Shown piece by piece: positions 34,411-43,942 of a DNA stretch of 60,445 nt. The notes under the pieces were generated by a model. It worked only from the letters and a program-made list of their open reading frames with translations. It did no database searches and was not told the origin of the DNA. Made by a program: the position numbers and the translations under genes. Origin of the DNA: JAUNSR01 sp036655755 (GTDB lineage Bacteria > Bacteroidota > Bacteroidia > Bacteroidales > JAUNSR01); the NCBI GenBank assembly GCA_036655755.1, contig JAVVPN010000007.1:1-60445 (forward strand), given 5' to 3'. Within the stretch, counting starts at the first letter, position 1. Each line of letters starts with the position of its first letter.

Positions 34411-35592
34411 AAACTATTTTGCCTTTTATTTTGCTGCTTCGGCGGAATGGCTCTTTTTGCACAACAACAAGATGTAAAAGAATATCCCAATGAAAAAACG
34501 CTATACGAAACCTTGTCGAAAGTTGAAAAGAAAAGTGATCGCTTCAATTTCTATTTGAATATGCACACTTCATTCGATGCAACCTGGAGCCATGGTGATT
34601 TTTCGGAAGCCGCATTTAAGATGAAACAACTTCGTCTCGAAGCTAAGGGAAACATCAATGACTGGATCTATTATCGTTGGCGCCAACGATTAAACCGACC
34701 AAACAATGGTTCGGGGGTAATGGATAATCTTCCTGCATCTATCGACTACGCTGCAGTAGGATTCAAAGCGACCCCTCAGTTCTCCGTATTCATCGGTAAA
34801 CAGTGTGCTACGTACGGAGGATTTGAGTTCGATCTTAATCCGATTGAAATTTATCAATATTCCGATATGGTTGATTACATGAGTAATTTCATGACCGGTG
34901 TAAACTTCGGATATGATTTTACCCCCAACCAACAATTAAACTTTCAGGTATTGGATAGCAGAAGTGCTAAATTTGAGGATATCTATGGAAATGTAGAACC
35001 CGGTGTAAAATCGACCAAAGCATCTTTCGTCTATACATTAAACTGGAATGGCGGTTTCTTTGATAATATGTTAAAGACACGCTGGTCTGCATCTGTTATG
35101 AGTGAAGCAAAAAAACGCAATTTATATTATTATGCTTTAGGTACAGAATTAAATGCCGGCCCTGTCAATACATTCTTTGATTTTATGTATTCACGGGAAG
35201 CCCTCGACCGCTTAGGTATTGTCAGCACGATTATCAATGAAAACAATCCGGCACGCCCGGATAAATACACCGCCTTTAACACAAAGTACATGTCGTTCGT
35301 ATGGAAACTCAACTATCGGGTAAATCCATACATCAACCTTTTTGTAAAAGGTATGGCTGAAATAGAGGGTTTGTATAAAGCCAATGTCGGAGCTCCTGCA
35401 GGACGGTATCGCACGGCATGGGGATATCTTGGCGGTATCGAATATTACCCGATGAAACAAAATCTGCATTTCTTCTTAACCTTTATAGGTCGAACTTACG
35501 ATTATGCAGGACGTGCAAAAGCAATGGGCTGGGATAATTTCAGTACACAAACCATTAGTACCGGATTTATTTATCAGTTACAAATGTTCTAA
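34405..35592 (+). CDS. Outer-membrane porin, OprO/OprP-like
   Basis: A 395-aa beta-barrel protein with a signal peptide (KKLFCLLFCCFGGMALFAQ). Alternating aromatic strands run throughout (RFNFYLNMHTSFDATW, QFSVFIGKQCATYGGFEFD, YINLFVKGMAEIEG), and it ends with the outer-membrane terminal strand TGFIYQLQMF with C-terminal Phe. The layout resembles phosphate-selective porin O/P homologues common in Bacteroidota, but the solute is unknown. It lies 190 bp after the asparaginase gene, with a 17-bp hairpin and leader element copy 3 between them. Its start codon is the real ATG of that leader. Confidence 0.85.
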   Translation: MKKLFCLLFCCFGGMALFAQQQDVKEYPNEKTLYETLSKVEKKSDRFNFYLNMHTSFDATWSHGDFSEAAFKMKQLRLEAKGNINDWIYYRWRQRLNRPNNGSGVMDNLPASIDYAAVGFKATPQFSVFIGKQCATYGGFEFDLNPIEIYQYSDMVDYMSNFMTGVNFGYDFTPNQQLNFQVLDSRSAKFEDIYGNVEPGVKSTKASFVYTLNWNGGFFDNMLKTRWSASVMSEAKKRNLYYYALGTELNAGPVNTFFDFMYSREALDRLGIVSTIINENNPARPDKYTAFNTKYMSFVWKLNYRVNPYINLFVKGMAEIEGLYKANVGAPAGRYRTAWGYLGGIEYYPMKQNLHFFLTFIGRTYDYAGRAKAMGWDNFSTQTISTGFIYQLQMF

Positions 35593-35619
35593 TAAAAAAT
35601 TCCGGAAAATATAATAGCA

Positions 35620-35658
35620 AAACACGGAGGCTCCCCTAAAAGCAGAGCCTCCGTGTTT
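35620..35658 (+). terminator. Terminator after porin gene
   Basis: Perfect 14-bp arms 35620-35633 and 35645-35658 with an 11-nt loop; T-rich on the 3' side. Confidence 0.9.
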
Positions 35659-35670
35659 ATAAAGAAATCT

Positions 35671-35765
35671 AAATAAAGAAATTTTTCCGTATTTCGGGAG
35701 AAATATTTTTTCAAGAAAAAAAGAATGAATCATAACGTTTTGTTAGAAAATAAAGAAATTTTTCC
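35671..35765 (+). repeat. 18-bp direct repeat pair upstream of pflB
   Basis: AAATAAAGAAATTTTTCC occurs exactly at 35671-35688 and 35748-35765, spaced 77 bp start to start. Its inner GAAATTTTTC is nearly palindromic. The second copy ends 95 bp before the pflB -33 region, so the pair could be regulator sites. Nothing else stands out in 35659-35859. Confidence 0.6.
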
Positions 35766-35859
35766 TTAATCGTAAACATTTTGTTCTCTCTTGCCTCTAA
35801 TCTGGTCATTTTAGCGATTATCTCTTTAAGGCAAATTAGATAGTGTAAAGAATACCCAT

Positions 35860-35891
35860 GTTGTTTCGTAAGCAAATAAAATATACTTTTG
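35860..35891 (+). promoter_or_regulatory. Promoter of pflB
   Basis: GTTG (35860-35863, three of four -33 bases), 20-bp spacer, TACTTTTG (35884-35891, full -7 match). The ATG is 26 bp downstream. This also argues against the longer frame that starts at 35858. Confidence 0.7.
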
Positions 35892-35917
35892 CAGGCAAAT
35901 TCACAAGAGACAATTTT

Positions 35918-38143
35918 ATGGCAAACAGAATTGAATTTAAACAAGGCAAATGGAACGAAGGAATCGATGTTAAAGATTTCGTTCAATTAAACGTGACTCC
36001 TTATGATGGTGACGCATCTTTTCTTTGCGGACCAACAGAACGTACAAATAAAGTTTGGGATCTTTGCAAACAAGCATTGAAAGAAGAGCGTGAAAACAAT
36101 GGTGTTCGCTCAATCGACACCAAACGTATCTCAACTATCATCTCTCATCCTGCCGGATATATTGATCAGGAAAGCGAAACTATCGTTGGTCTTCAGACAG
36201 ACGCAGTTCTTCGCCGTTCAATGAAACCATTCGGTGGTGTAAACGTAGTGAAAAAAGCGTTAGCTGAAAATGGTCTTCAAATGGATCCTGAAGCAGAAAA
36301 CGTATTCCACTATCGCAAAACTCACAATGATGGTGTATTCGACGCTTATACTGAAGAAATCCGTACATACCGTTCATTAGGATTCCTTACAGGTCTTCCT
36401 GATAACTATGCACGTGGTCGTGTAATCGGTGACTACCGTCGTATGGCTCTTTACGGTACAGATCGTTTGATCGCTGCTAAAAAAGCGGATTTGGCTGGCT
36501 TGACAGGACCAATGACAGAAGAGCGTATTCGCCTTCGTGAAGAGGTTTCTGAACAGATCAAAGCATTGAACGAAATCAAAGCAATGGGTGCTTCTTATGG
36601 TTTTGATTTGTCTCGTCCGGCTGAAACAGCTCAGGAAGCTGTACAGTGGGTATATCTTGCTTACCTTTCTGCAATTAAAGAACAAGACGGTGCTGCAATG
36701 TCATTCGGTAACGTTTCTTCTTTCATCGATATCTATATCGAACGCGATTTGCAGGCCGGTTTGATTGACGAGTCTTTCGCTCAGGAACTTATCGACCAAT
36801 TGGTTATCAAACTACGTATGGTACGTCACCTACGTATGAACTCTTACAATGAAATTTTCGCAGGTGACCCAACATGGGTAACTGAGTCTATCGGTGGACG
36901 TTTGAATGACGGTCGTCACAAAGTGACAAAAACTTCATTCCGTATGCTTCAGACCCTTTACAACCTAGGGCCATCACCTGAGCCGAATATGACAGTACTT
37001 TGGTCTCCAACCCTACCGGAAGGATTCAAAAAATTCGCTGTTCAGACTTCAATCGATACATCTTCGGTACAGTACGAAAACGACGATTTGATGCGTTCTA
37101 CTCGTAACTCTGACGACTATGGTATTGCATGTTGTGTATCATTCCAGGAAATCGGAAAACAGATCCAGTTCTTCGGTGCACGTACTAACCTTGCAAAAGC
37201 ATTGTTGTTGGCTCTTAACGAAGGTCGTTGCGAATTTACAGGCAAAACAGTAGTTAAAGGCGTTCCTGCATTGACCGGCGACGTTCTTGACTATGAAGAA
37301 GTAATGAAAAATTACTTGTATGTATTGAAAGAAGTATCTCGTGTTTACAATGACTCGATGAACATCATCCACTACATGCACGATAAATACTACTACGAAC
37401 GTGCTCAGATGGCATTGGTAGATACAAATCCACGTATCAACCTTGCTTATGGTGTTGCAGGTTTATCAATCGTAGCTGACTCTTTGTCTGCTATCAAACA
37501 CGCTACAGTTAAACCTATTCGTAACGAAGAGGGTCTGACTACAGGATTCGATGTTGATGGCGACTTCCCTTGCTACGGTAATGACGACGACCGTGTTGAC
37601 CAGATCGCAGTAGATATCACAAACTACATGAACGCTGAGTTGAAAAAACTACCTACTTACAAAAATGCAGAACCAACACTTTCTGTATTGACTATTACTT
37701 CAAACGTAATGTACGGTAAGAAAACAGGTGCAACTCCGGATGGTCGTGAAAAAGGTATCGCATTTGCTCCGGGTGCTAATCCAATGCACGGACGTGACAA
37801 AAACGGTGCTATCGCATCACTTTCGTCTGTATCAAAAATCGATTACTCAGCAGCTCTTGACGGTGTAAGTAACACCTTCTCTATCGTTCCTCGCTCATTG
37901 GGTCACAATGAAGACGAGCGTCAGGAAAACCTTATCGGTATGATGGACGGATACTTTACAAAAGGTGCACACCACCTGAACGTAAACGTATTGAATCGTG
38001 AGATGTTGAAAGATGCAATGGAACATCCTGAAGAATATCCACAGCTGACAATCCGTGTATCAGGTTACGCAGTAAACTTTACTCGTCTGAGCCGCGAACA
38101 CCAGTTGGAAGTAATTTCAAGATCTTTCTTCGAAAGAATGTAA
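35918..38143 (+). CDS. pflB: Pyruvate formate-lyase (formate C-acetyltransferase)
   Basis: A 741-aa glycyl-radical enzyme. The start is at 35918 (MANRIEFKQGKWNEG), downstream of the promoter. It converts pyruvate and CoA to acetyl-CoA and formate under anoxic conditions. The active-site Cys pair is in YGIACCVSF and the glycyl-radical loop near the C-terminus is RVSGYAVNFTRLSREHQ. GATPDGREKGIAFAPGANPM and SPEPNMTVLW are further family motifs. Codon use is noticeably different from neighbours (many CGT, GGT, AAC codons), as expected for a highly expressed gene. It is activated by the radical-SAM protein encoded just downstream. Formate could leave through the FNT channel. Confidence 0.98.
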   Translation: MANRIEFKQGKWNEGIDVKDFVQLNVTPYDGDASFLCGPTERTNKVWDLCKQALKEERENNGVRSIDTKRISTIISHPAGYIDQESETIVGLQTDAVLRRSMKPFGGVNVVKKALAENGLQMDPEAENVFHYRKTHNDGVFDAYTEEIRTYRSLGFLTGLPDNYARGRVIGDYRRMALYGTDRLIAAKKADLAGLTGPMTEERIRLREEVSEQIKALNEIKAMGASYGFDLSRPAETAQEAVQWVYLAYLSAIKEQDGAAMSFGNVSSFIDIYIERDLQAGLIDESFAQELIDQLVIKLRMVRHLRMNSYNEIFAGDPTWVTESIGGRLNDGRHKVTKTSFRMLQTLYNLGPSPEPNMTVLWSPTLPEGFKKFAVQTSIDTSSVQYENDDLMRSTRNSDDYGIACCVSFQEIGKQIQFFGARTNLAKALLLALNEGRCEFTGKTVVKGVPALTGDVLDYEEVMKNYLYVLKEVSRVYNDSMNIIHYMHDKYYYERAQMALVDTNPRINLAYGVAGLSIVADSLSAIKHATVKPIRNEEGLTTGFDVDGDFPCYGNDDDRVDQIAVDITNYMNAELKKLPTYKNAEPTLSVLTITSNVMYGKKTGATPDGREKGIAFAPGANPMHGRDKNGAIASLSSVSKIDYSAALDGVSNTFSIVPRSLGHNEDERQENLIGMMDGYFTKGAHHLNVNVLNREMLKDAMEHPEEYPQLTIRVSGYAVNFTRLSREHQLEVISRSFFERM

Positions 38144-38163
38144 TTTCCAAAAATAAACTTATC

Positions 38164-38195
38164 AAAGCGTTGCCTTGTTTACAATGCAACGCTTT
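38164..38195 (+). terminator. Hairpin between pflB and pflA
   Basis: Perfect 10-bp arms AAAGCGTTGC (38164-38173) and GCAACGCTTT (38186-38195), followed by GTTGTTCTT. A partial terminator or mRNA-stabilising stem would set pflB expression above pflA. Confidence 0.75.
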
Positions 38196-38220
38196 GTTGT
38201 TCTTATATATCAATAACAAT

Positions 38221-38946
38221 ATGTTAAGAGTACATTCCTATGAATCCATGGGCACCCACGATGGGCCGGGACTACGATTAGTTGTCTTTGTTCAGGGATG
38301 CCGCTTTAACTGCCTTTATTGCGCAAATCCGGATACCATTTCCACGGTAGGAGGCAAAGACACTTCCATCGACGAGATTATCCGCATGGCGATTAGTCAA
38401 AAAGCTTTTTTTGGCAAAAAAGGTGGTGTTACTGTTTCCGGAGGTGAGCCTACCCTACAGGCTTCAGCGCTTAAACATTTGTTCAAACGACTGAAAGAGG
38501 AAGGGATCAATACCTGCCTGGATACAAATGGCAACAATATGAACGATGATGTTCGCGAATTACTTGAATACACCGATTTGGTATTGTTAGACATCAAACA
38601 TATGGACCCCGATCAACACCGGGTGATTACAGGTCGTGGCGTAGAAAACACGCTTCGTTTTGCCGATTATCTTCGCGAAAAAGGGATTCCGGTATGGTTG
38701 CGTTATGTATTGGTGCCCGGATTGAGCGATCAGCCGGAAGCTTTAAAACAGTTGGGCGAGCATTTCAAAGATTTTGAAAACATTCAGCGACTTGAAATTC
38801 TACCTTACCATACATTAGGCAAACATAAATATGAACACATGGGGCGTGCCTACAAGTTGGAAGATACCCCCAACAATACAGAAGAGCAACTGGTATTTGC
38901 GAAAGAACTTCTGACTCCTTATTTCAAATATGTGCAGGTAAACTAA
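38221..38946 (+). CDS. pflA: Pyruvate formate-lyase activating enzyme (radical SAM)
   Basis: A 241-aa protein. The start is at 38221 (MLRVHSYESMGTHDGPG); the open frame from 38170 lies inside the intergenic hairpin. The radical-SAM cluster motif CxxxCxxC is visible in GCRFNCLYCANPD, followed by TVSGGEPTLQ and DTNGN, and LLDIKHMDPDQH. It uses S-adenosylmethionine to place the glycyl radical on PflB. Its place behind pflB settles the identity. A terminator shared with the convergent susD follows. Confidence 0.97.
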   Translation: MLRVHSYESMGTHDGPGLRLVVFVQGCRFNCLYCANPDTISTVGGKDTSIDEIIRMAISQKAFFGKKGGVTVSGGEPTLQASALKHLFKRLKEEGINTCLDTNGNNMNDDVRELLEYTDLVLLDIKHMDPDQHRVITGRGVENTLRFADYLREKGIPVWLRYVLVPGLSDQPEALKQLGEHFKDFENIQRLEILPYHTLGKHKYEHMGRAYKLEDTPNNTEEQLVFAKELLTPYFKYVQVN

Positions 38947-38962
38947 TATTGACTTTGTACAC

Positions 38963-39005
38963 AAAAAAAAATCGAGCTTAATATAATAATTAAGCCCGAT
39001 TTTTT
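38963..39005. terminator. Bidirectional terminator between pflA and susD
   Basis: AAAATCG-A-GCTTAAT and AATTAAGC-C-CGATTTT form a stem with A-run and T-run on the two sides, between convergent genes. Confidence 0.9.
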
Positions 39006-39023
39006 ATTTATAACCCTGTTTTA

Positions 39024-40676
39024 CTATCTGTAATTATCATTTTGCAGCAATGCTCCTCCAACAAAGTCAATTTCATTTTGAGGAATCGGATAAGGCCAAG
39101 TCTTATCTGTTACGATAGTACCTGCCCCCGAATAAATTCCTTCCGCAGTCTTACCAAAAGCCTGCATAGTCGGAACAAACATCTTCCAGCGTAACAAATC
39201 ATATAATCGCATCCCTTCCCCGGCAAGCTCTACACGGCGTTCATGACGAACAGCAGCTTTCAGATCATCTGATATTTTTACTTTATATTTCTCTTCAAAT
39301 ATTTCCGGCGTAACAACTTTATCCTCCGGAATGTTGAATTTACGGTAAAAAGCAAAAGAATCAGATTTAGGTGAAGTTACAAAAGCTCTGTATCTAATCT
39401 TATTTAGAATATCTACTACCGTTTGTTTGTCGCCACCGGTTTCCAAAAGAGTCTCTGCATACATCAATAACACATCCGCATAGCGGATATGATAGAATGT
39501 CCAATCTGTATCAAGTAAGGAATTGACAGGACGTCGGCTCCAGTCCGGATACTGTTTACGGCTATGTTGTTTTGCATAATTATCATAGCCGGAATAATCA
39601 TGAACTTCTTTAACTCCATCTGCTTTTAACATGATATCTCCGCTAGATAAGACAGAATGTACAAGGCGAGGGTCTCCTTCTTCAAACTCACTTACCAAAT
39701 CGTTAGTTGGGCATTGGCCACCCCATCCTCCTGCAGCTCCACGTCCGATATTCATCTGCGGACAAACACTACCTCCGGTATAATTAGGGATATATGACCG
39801 TAGCGTAATAAATACCGATTCTTTTGACAAATATCCTTTTTCCGCACTATTAAAAAGATCTTCATAATTATCAATCAAATCATATGCTTGTGAATCGATC
39901 ACTTCTTTCAAGTCATTTTTTGCCGATTCATACTCATTAAAAAACAAATTTACACGCGCGCGGAAAGCCTGAGCTGCTTCATGCGTTACACGTCCAACCT
40001 CATCCAATGGCAATTGAGCCGCTTTTGGCAAATCATTCGATTGAATGGCAGCCGACAAATCATTCAGAATAAACTCTTTGACAGCAGATGCATCCGCTCT
40101 TGTAATAGTACTTTTATCTATAGCATTTAACGGCTTATCAATAATAGGCACATTGGCGAACATCATTGCAAGATCAAAATAATAAAATGCTCTCAAGAAA
40201 TGTGCCTCCGCAATCCATCGTTTCTTCTTCTCTTCTGTAACCAGAGCACCTCCCGGTTCAATCAAAAGACGATCAGGAGTAATCAGATTCAAAAACACAT
40301 TACAGTTGGATATTGCTGTTTTGAAGCGATGATTCCACAAATCGGTAATCATTTCATTTGTTGTCAAAGGATTACCTCTTGTAAGTTCTGTAATACGTAC
40401 GCGGTCGCCAGCATCTGATCCGCCTTTTGAACAATCATCTGTCAATTGGTCACCCATATCAAATTTCATAGTCTGATAATTCCAGTGATCCACAATTGGT
40501 TGATAACAATTTACCAATAATTTATAACCTGCATTTTCAGTACTCAAATAAGTATCTTCATCTAATGTTCCTAATGGAGGGCGTTCTAAAAAGTCAGAAT
40601 TACAACTGACAACAACAAAGAATTGTAATAAAATCACTATTCTGCCGAATAAATCTTTATTGACTATATATTTCAT
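39024..40676 (-). CDS. SusD/RagB family lipoprotein (second locus)
   Basis: A 550-aa SusD homologue with a lipobox in VILLQFFVVVSC (about Cys25). The N-terminal SDFLERPPLGTLDEDTYLS, the TPR-like RWIAEAHFLRAFYYFDLAMMF and the C-terminal RYADVLLMYAETLLETGG and RHERRVELAGEGMRLYDLLRW are diagnostic. It is the nutrient-binding lid for the SusC transporter encoded 19 bp upstream. Together with the oxidoreductase and epimerase genes upstream it forms one transcription unit, closed by the terminator shared with pflA. Confidence 0.95.
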   Translation of the reverse strand: MKYIVNKDLFGRIVILLQFFVVVSCNSDFLERPPLGTLDEDTYLSTENAGYKLLVNCYQPIVDHWNYQTMKFDMGDQLTDDCSKGGSDAGDRVRITELTRGNPLTTNEMITDLWNHRFKTAISNCNVFLNLITPDRLLIEPGGALVTEEKKKRWIAEAHFLRAFYYFDLAMMFANVPIIDKPLNAIDKSTITRADASAVKEFILNDLSAAIQSNDLPKAAQLPLDEVGRVTHEAAQAFRARVNLFFNEYESAKNDLKEVIDSQAYDLIDNYEDLFNSAEKGYLSKESVFITLRSYIPNYTGGSVCPQMNIGRGAAGGWGGQCPTNDLVSEFEEGDPRLVHSVLSSGDIMLKADGVKEVHDYSGYDNYAKQHSRKQYPDWSRRPVNSLLDTDWTFYHIRYADVLLMYAETLLETGGDKQTVVDILNKIRYRAFVTSPKSDSFAFYRKFNIPEDKVVTPEIFEEKYKVKISDDLKAAVRHERRVELAGEGMRLYDLLRWKMFVPTMQAFGKTAEGIYSGAGTIVTDKTWPYPIPQNEIDFVGGALLQNDNYR

Positions 40677-40695
40677 GATTATATCAGATTTATGG

Positions 40696-43600
40696 TTAAA
40701 GTTTCAGACTTAATCCAAACATAAAAGTACGTGCCTGAGGGTAAAATCCCATGTCTATACCCATATATTGAGGATTATCATTACCAATCTCCGGATCAAG
40801 ACCTGAATAATTGGTTATAGTGAACAGGTTCTGTGCAGCCACAAAAACACGAAGATTTTCAAGATACATCTTCTTCGTAACAGACGAAGGTAAAGTATAT
40901 CCCAACTGAAGATTCTTTAGTCGTAAATAGCTACCATTCTCAACATACCAGTCAGACATCTCAAGGTTCATTCGACTATCCGCATCAATCCCAAAGTTTT
41001 TGTTTGTACTTCCCTCGCCATTCCAGTAAGTAGTCAGAATATCTTTCGGAGCATTATACCAACCGGTTCCTGAATAAATATCATATTTCAAAATATTCAG
41101 AATATCGTTTCCAAATGAGCCTTGGAAGAATAGAGACAAATCAAAACCTTTATAACTTCCACCAATAGTAAGACCTGTTGTAAAATCCGGATGCGGATTA
41201 CCAATCATCGTACGGTCGTCATCACCAAGTTTGCCATCCTTATTCAAATCGACGAACTTCAAGTCACCGGGTTTGGCATTTGGCATTACCACTTGGCCAT
41301 TATTTACATAAGCATCTATTTCGGCCTGGTTTTGGAAAACTCCATCCGTTTTAAAACCATAATAATACCCAATTGGTTTACCCGGTTCCGTCATGGTATA
41401 GGTAAAATAACCCAAGTGAACGCCTTTCCCCGGAATACTAGATCCTGTACCCAGACTTTTTACTTTATTCCGATAGGTAGATAAGTTTCCATTAATATAG
41501 TAGGTAAAATCTTTCCCTACTTTCCCATCATAAGATAAGGTAATCTCAAATCCACGGTTTTGTACACTACCCGCATTCATCCATGGCGTATTTGGCAATC
41601 CTAAAGAAGATGGTAATGGCACCTGCACCAACATATCTTTTGTATCGCGATTAAAATAATCGAATGATGCTTTTAATGCGCTGTTAAAGAAGGCAAGATC
41701 TATTCCGAAGTCAAGCTGACGCGTAGTTTCCCATTTCAAATTAGGATTTCCTACCTGCCACCGGCCTCCAGCCAAAGTCGGATTAAATGGATTTCCAAAA
41801 ATATAGTATCCTCCGTTACCATATGTATTCAGGTATGCCCCCGATGTCCTCATCAAATCCTGATTTCCGATTTCACCCCAACCTGCGCGTAATTTACCCT
41901 GTGTCAACCAAGTAACATCCGACATAAAGGCTTCATCAGCAAAATTCCATCCTGCAGACACAGAAGGGAAACAACCCCATTTATTACCTTTAGCAAAGGC
42001 AGACGAGCCATCCCAACGGATATTAGCAGTCAGCATATAACGGTTTGCATACGAATAAAACACACGGCCAAAATAAGAATGAAGTGTTTTTATTGATATA
42101 TAGCCACTGGCTCCCGGATTAATTGTTCCGGCATTAATAATTTGCTGACTTTCATCATTATTAACCATGCCTTGCTTTGATGCGCCAATCTGCTCATAGC
42201 GATCTTTCTCGGCTGAAACCCCTACCATCGCATTAATAGCATGCTTATCAAAAGTCTGATTATAAGTAAGGTAATTATCAAATACCCAATAATCCGTATT
42301 ATAAACGGTCCGTCCTACCGTCGCATAGTTATTATATTCATCTCCATCCAGGTAATATTTAGGAGTAAAACCGGCACTTAAACCTCTTATCAAGTCTACC
42401 GCTATCCGGGATTTAAATGTCAAGAAAGGGAATAACTTAACTTCTCCCACAATATTCGACTTAGTTGCAATACCACTCCATTTATTTAAAGCCATACGAT
42501 CTACCTGAGCTACCGTATTCGGTTTATTTGAATAGATTACTCCGGTATATTTCGACCATGGATTTTCCGGTTCATATCCACTCATAATACGGGCTTCAAG
42601 AAAATCAGGGATATCAACCAGATTATTACGATAAATCGGAGTAATCGGGTCGGCTGTTACCGTACTAAATACGGTAGCTGTATAAGCATCGTTTTCTTGA
42701 ATATTCCGGCGTGACTCATATATTACCGCTATATTTGTTGATAAATTCAGCCATTTGGTAACATCTGTATCCAAGTTCAAACGACCGCTTAATCGCTTAT
42801 AATCAGACCCCTTCAAAATACCCTTATGGTCCATATAGCTGAAGCTAGAACGATAGCGTAACTGATTCATCCCCCCTGAAAACGCAAGGTTATATGTCTG
42901 AATTGGTGTATCCGTTCCCTCCTGAGTAGTTGCATCCCACCAATCCGTACCATTAGGAGATCCATTCTTTCTTAAGAAATCTAAGATCTGGCCTCTTTTT
43001 TCAGGCGTTGAAAAATCTTCAATCAACGCTTTTCCTGCGGCAGCATATGCTCGGTTCTTGTATTCCATAAATCCGGCAGCATCCAGCATATCATATTTTT
43101 TTGTGATATCCTGAAAACCAACATTCATATCGAACTCAATATTGCTTTTAAAAGAATCTCCGTTACTTCCTTGTTTGGTGGTAACCAAAATAACCCCATT
43201 CGCAGCACGAGATCCATAAATTGCCTGAGCAGAAGCATCCTTTAATACCTCGATACTCTCTATATCTCGCGGATTCAGCCATCCAATACTCGTTTGGGGC
43301 ATACCATCCACCACATATAAAGGATTGTTGTCACCAATTGTCCCAACGCCACGAATACGCACCGTACCCAAAGAACCAGGACTTCCGGAAGTAGAAGTAA
43401 TCGTTACTCCGGCCGCTTTCCCCTGCAACGCATCCGAAGCACTACGTAAAGGAAGATTTGATATATCCTCCCCTTTTACCTGCGAAATTGCACCGGTCAA
43501 GTCTCTTTTCTTGAATGTACCGTATCCTACAACCACAACTTCTTCTATATTCTGAGTATCTTCCGTTAAGACTACATTGACAACATTATTGTCACCCACC

Positions 43601-43905
43601 CTGATTGATTTCGACAAATAGCCTATATACGAAAACTCAATCGTACTGCCATTTTCGACATTCTCCAATACATAACTACCCTCTATATTCGTCATCGTAC
43701 CGGTAGTAGTACCTTTTATCACCACATTCACCCCGATCAGAGGTTCCCCTTTCTGATCCTTCACCATACCTGTTATTCGTCTGGAAGATTGTGTCACTTC
43801 CGAAATTCCGGTAGCATCCACTGCAAACATCTGAAAAATCGAAGCAGAAAGCCATGGAATTGTCAATAAGAGCAATACTTTTAAATAATGATTTAAATCT
43901 CTCAT
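40696..43905 (-). CDS. SusC/RagA-type TonB-dependent transporter (second locus)
   Basis: About 1069 aa. The start was set at the ATG 43905 (MRDLNHYLKVLLLLTIPWL); the GTG at 43953 overlaps the previous gene. There is no STN domain, so this transporter does not signal through FecR. It has a carboxypeptidase-regulatory-like domain (ITGMVKDQKGEPLIGVNVVI), TonB box (IEEVVVVGYGTFKKRDLTG), plug (RIRGVGTIGDNNPLYVVDGM) and a long barrel ending YPQARTFMFGLSLKL. It pairs with the SusD encoded downstream. The substrate is presumably a saccharide or glycoside, based on the enzymes upstream. Confidence 0.95.
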   Translation of the reverse strand: MRDLNHYLKVLLLLTIPWLSASIFQMFAVDATGISEVTQSSRRITGMVKDQKGEPLIGVNVVIKGTTTGTMTNIEGSYVLENVENGSTIEFSYIGYLSKSIRVGDNNVVNVVLTEDTQNIEEVVVVGYGTFKKRDLTGAISQVKGEDISNLPLRSASDALQGKAAGVTITSTSGSPGSLGTVRIRGVGTIGDNNPLYVVDGMPQTSIGWLNPRDIESIEVLKDASAQAIYGSRAANGVILVTTKQGSNGDSFKSNIEFDMNVGFQDITKKYDMLDAAGFMEYKNRAYAAAGKALIEDFSTPEKRGQILDFLRKNGSPNGTDWWDATTQEGTDTPIQTYNLAFSGGMNQLRYRSSFSYMDHKGILKGSDYKRLSGRLNLDTDVTKWLNLSTNIAVIYESRRNIQENDAYTATVFSTVTADPITPIYRNNLVDIPDFLEARIMSGYEPENPWSKYTGVIYSNKPNTVAQVDRMALNKWSGIATKSNIVGEVKLFPFLTFKSRIAVDLIRGLSAGFTPKYYLDGDEYNNYATVGRTVYNTDYWVFDNYLTYNQTFDKHAINAMVGVSAEKDRYEQIGASKQGMVNNDESQQIINAGTINPGASGYISIKTLHSYFGRVFYSYANRYMLTANIRWDGSSAFAKGNKWGCFPSVSAGWNFADEAFMSDVTWLTQGKLRAGWGEIGNQDLMRTSGAYLNTYGNGGYYIFGNPFNPTLAGGRWQVGNPNLKWETTRQLDFGIDLAFFNSALKASFDYFNRDTKDMLVQVPLPSSLGLPNTPWMNAGSVQNRGFEITLSYDGKVGKDFTYYINGNLSTYRNKVKSLGTGSSIPGKGVHLGYFTYTMTEPGKPIGYYYGFKTDGVFQNQAEIDAYVNNGQVVMPNAKPGDLKFVDLNKDGKLGDDDRTMIGNPHPDFTTGLTIGGSYKGFDLSLFFQGSFGNDILNILKYDIYSGTGWYNAPKDILTTYWNGEGSTNKNFGIDADSRMNLEMSDWYVENGSYLRLKNLQLGYTLPSSVTKKMYLENLRVFVAAQNLFTITNYSGLDPEIGNDNPQYMGIDMGFYPQARTFMFGLSLKL

Positions 43906-43942
43906 GGTAATTGATTTTAGTAAACTAATAGTTTTTGATTTC

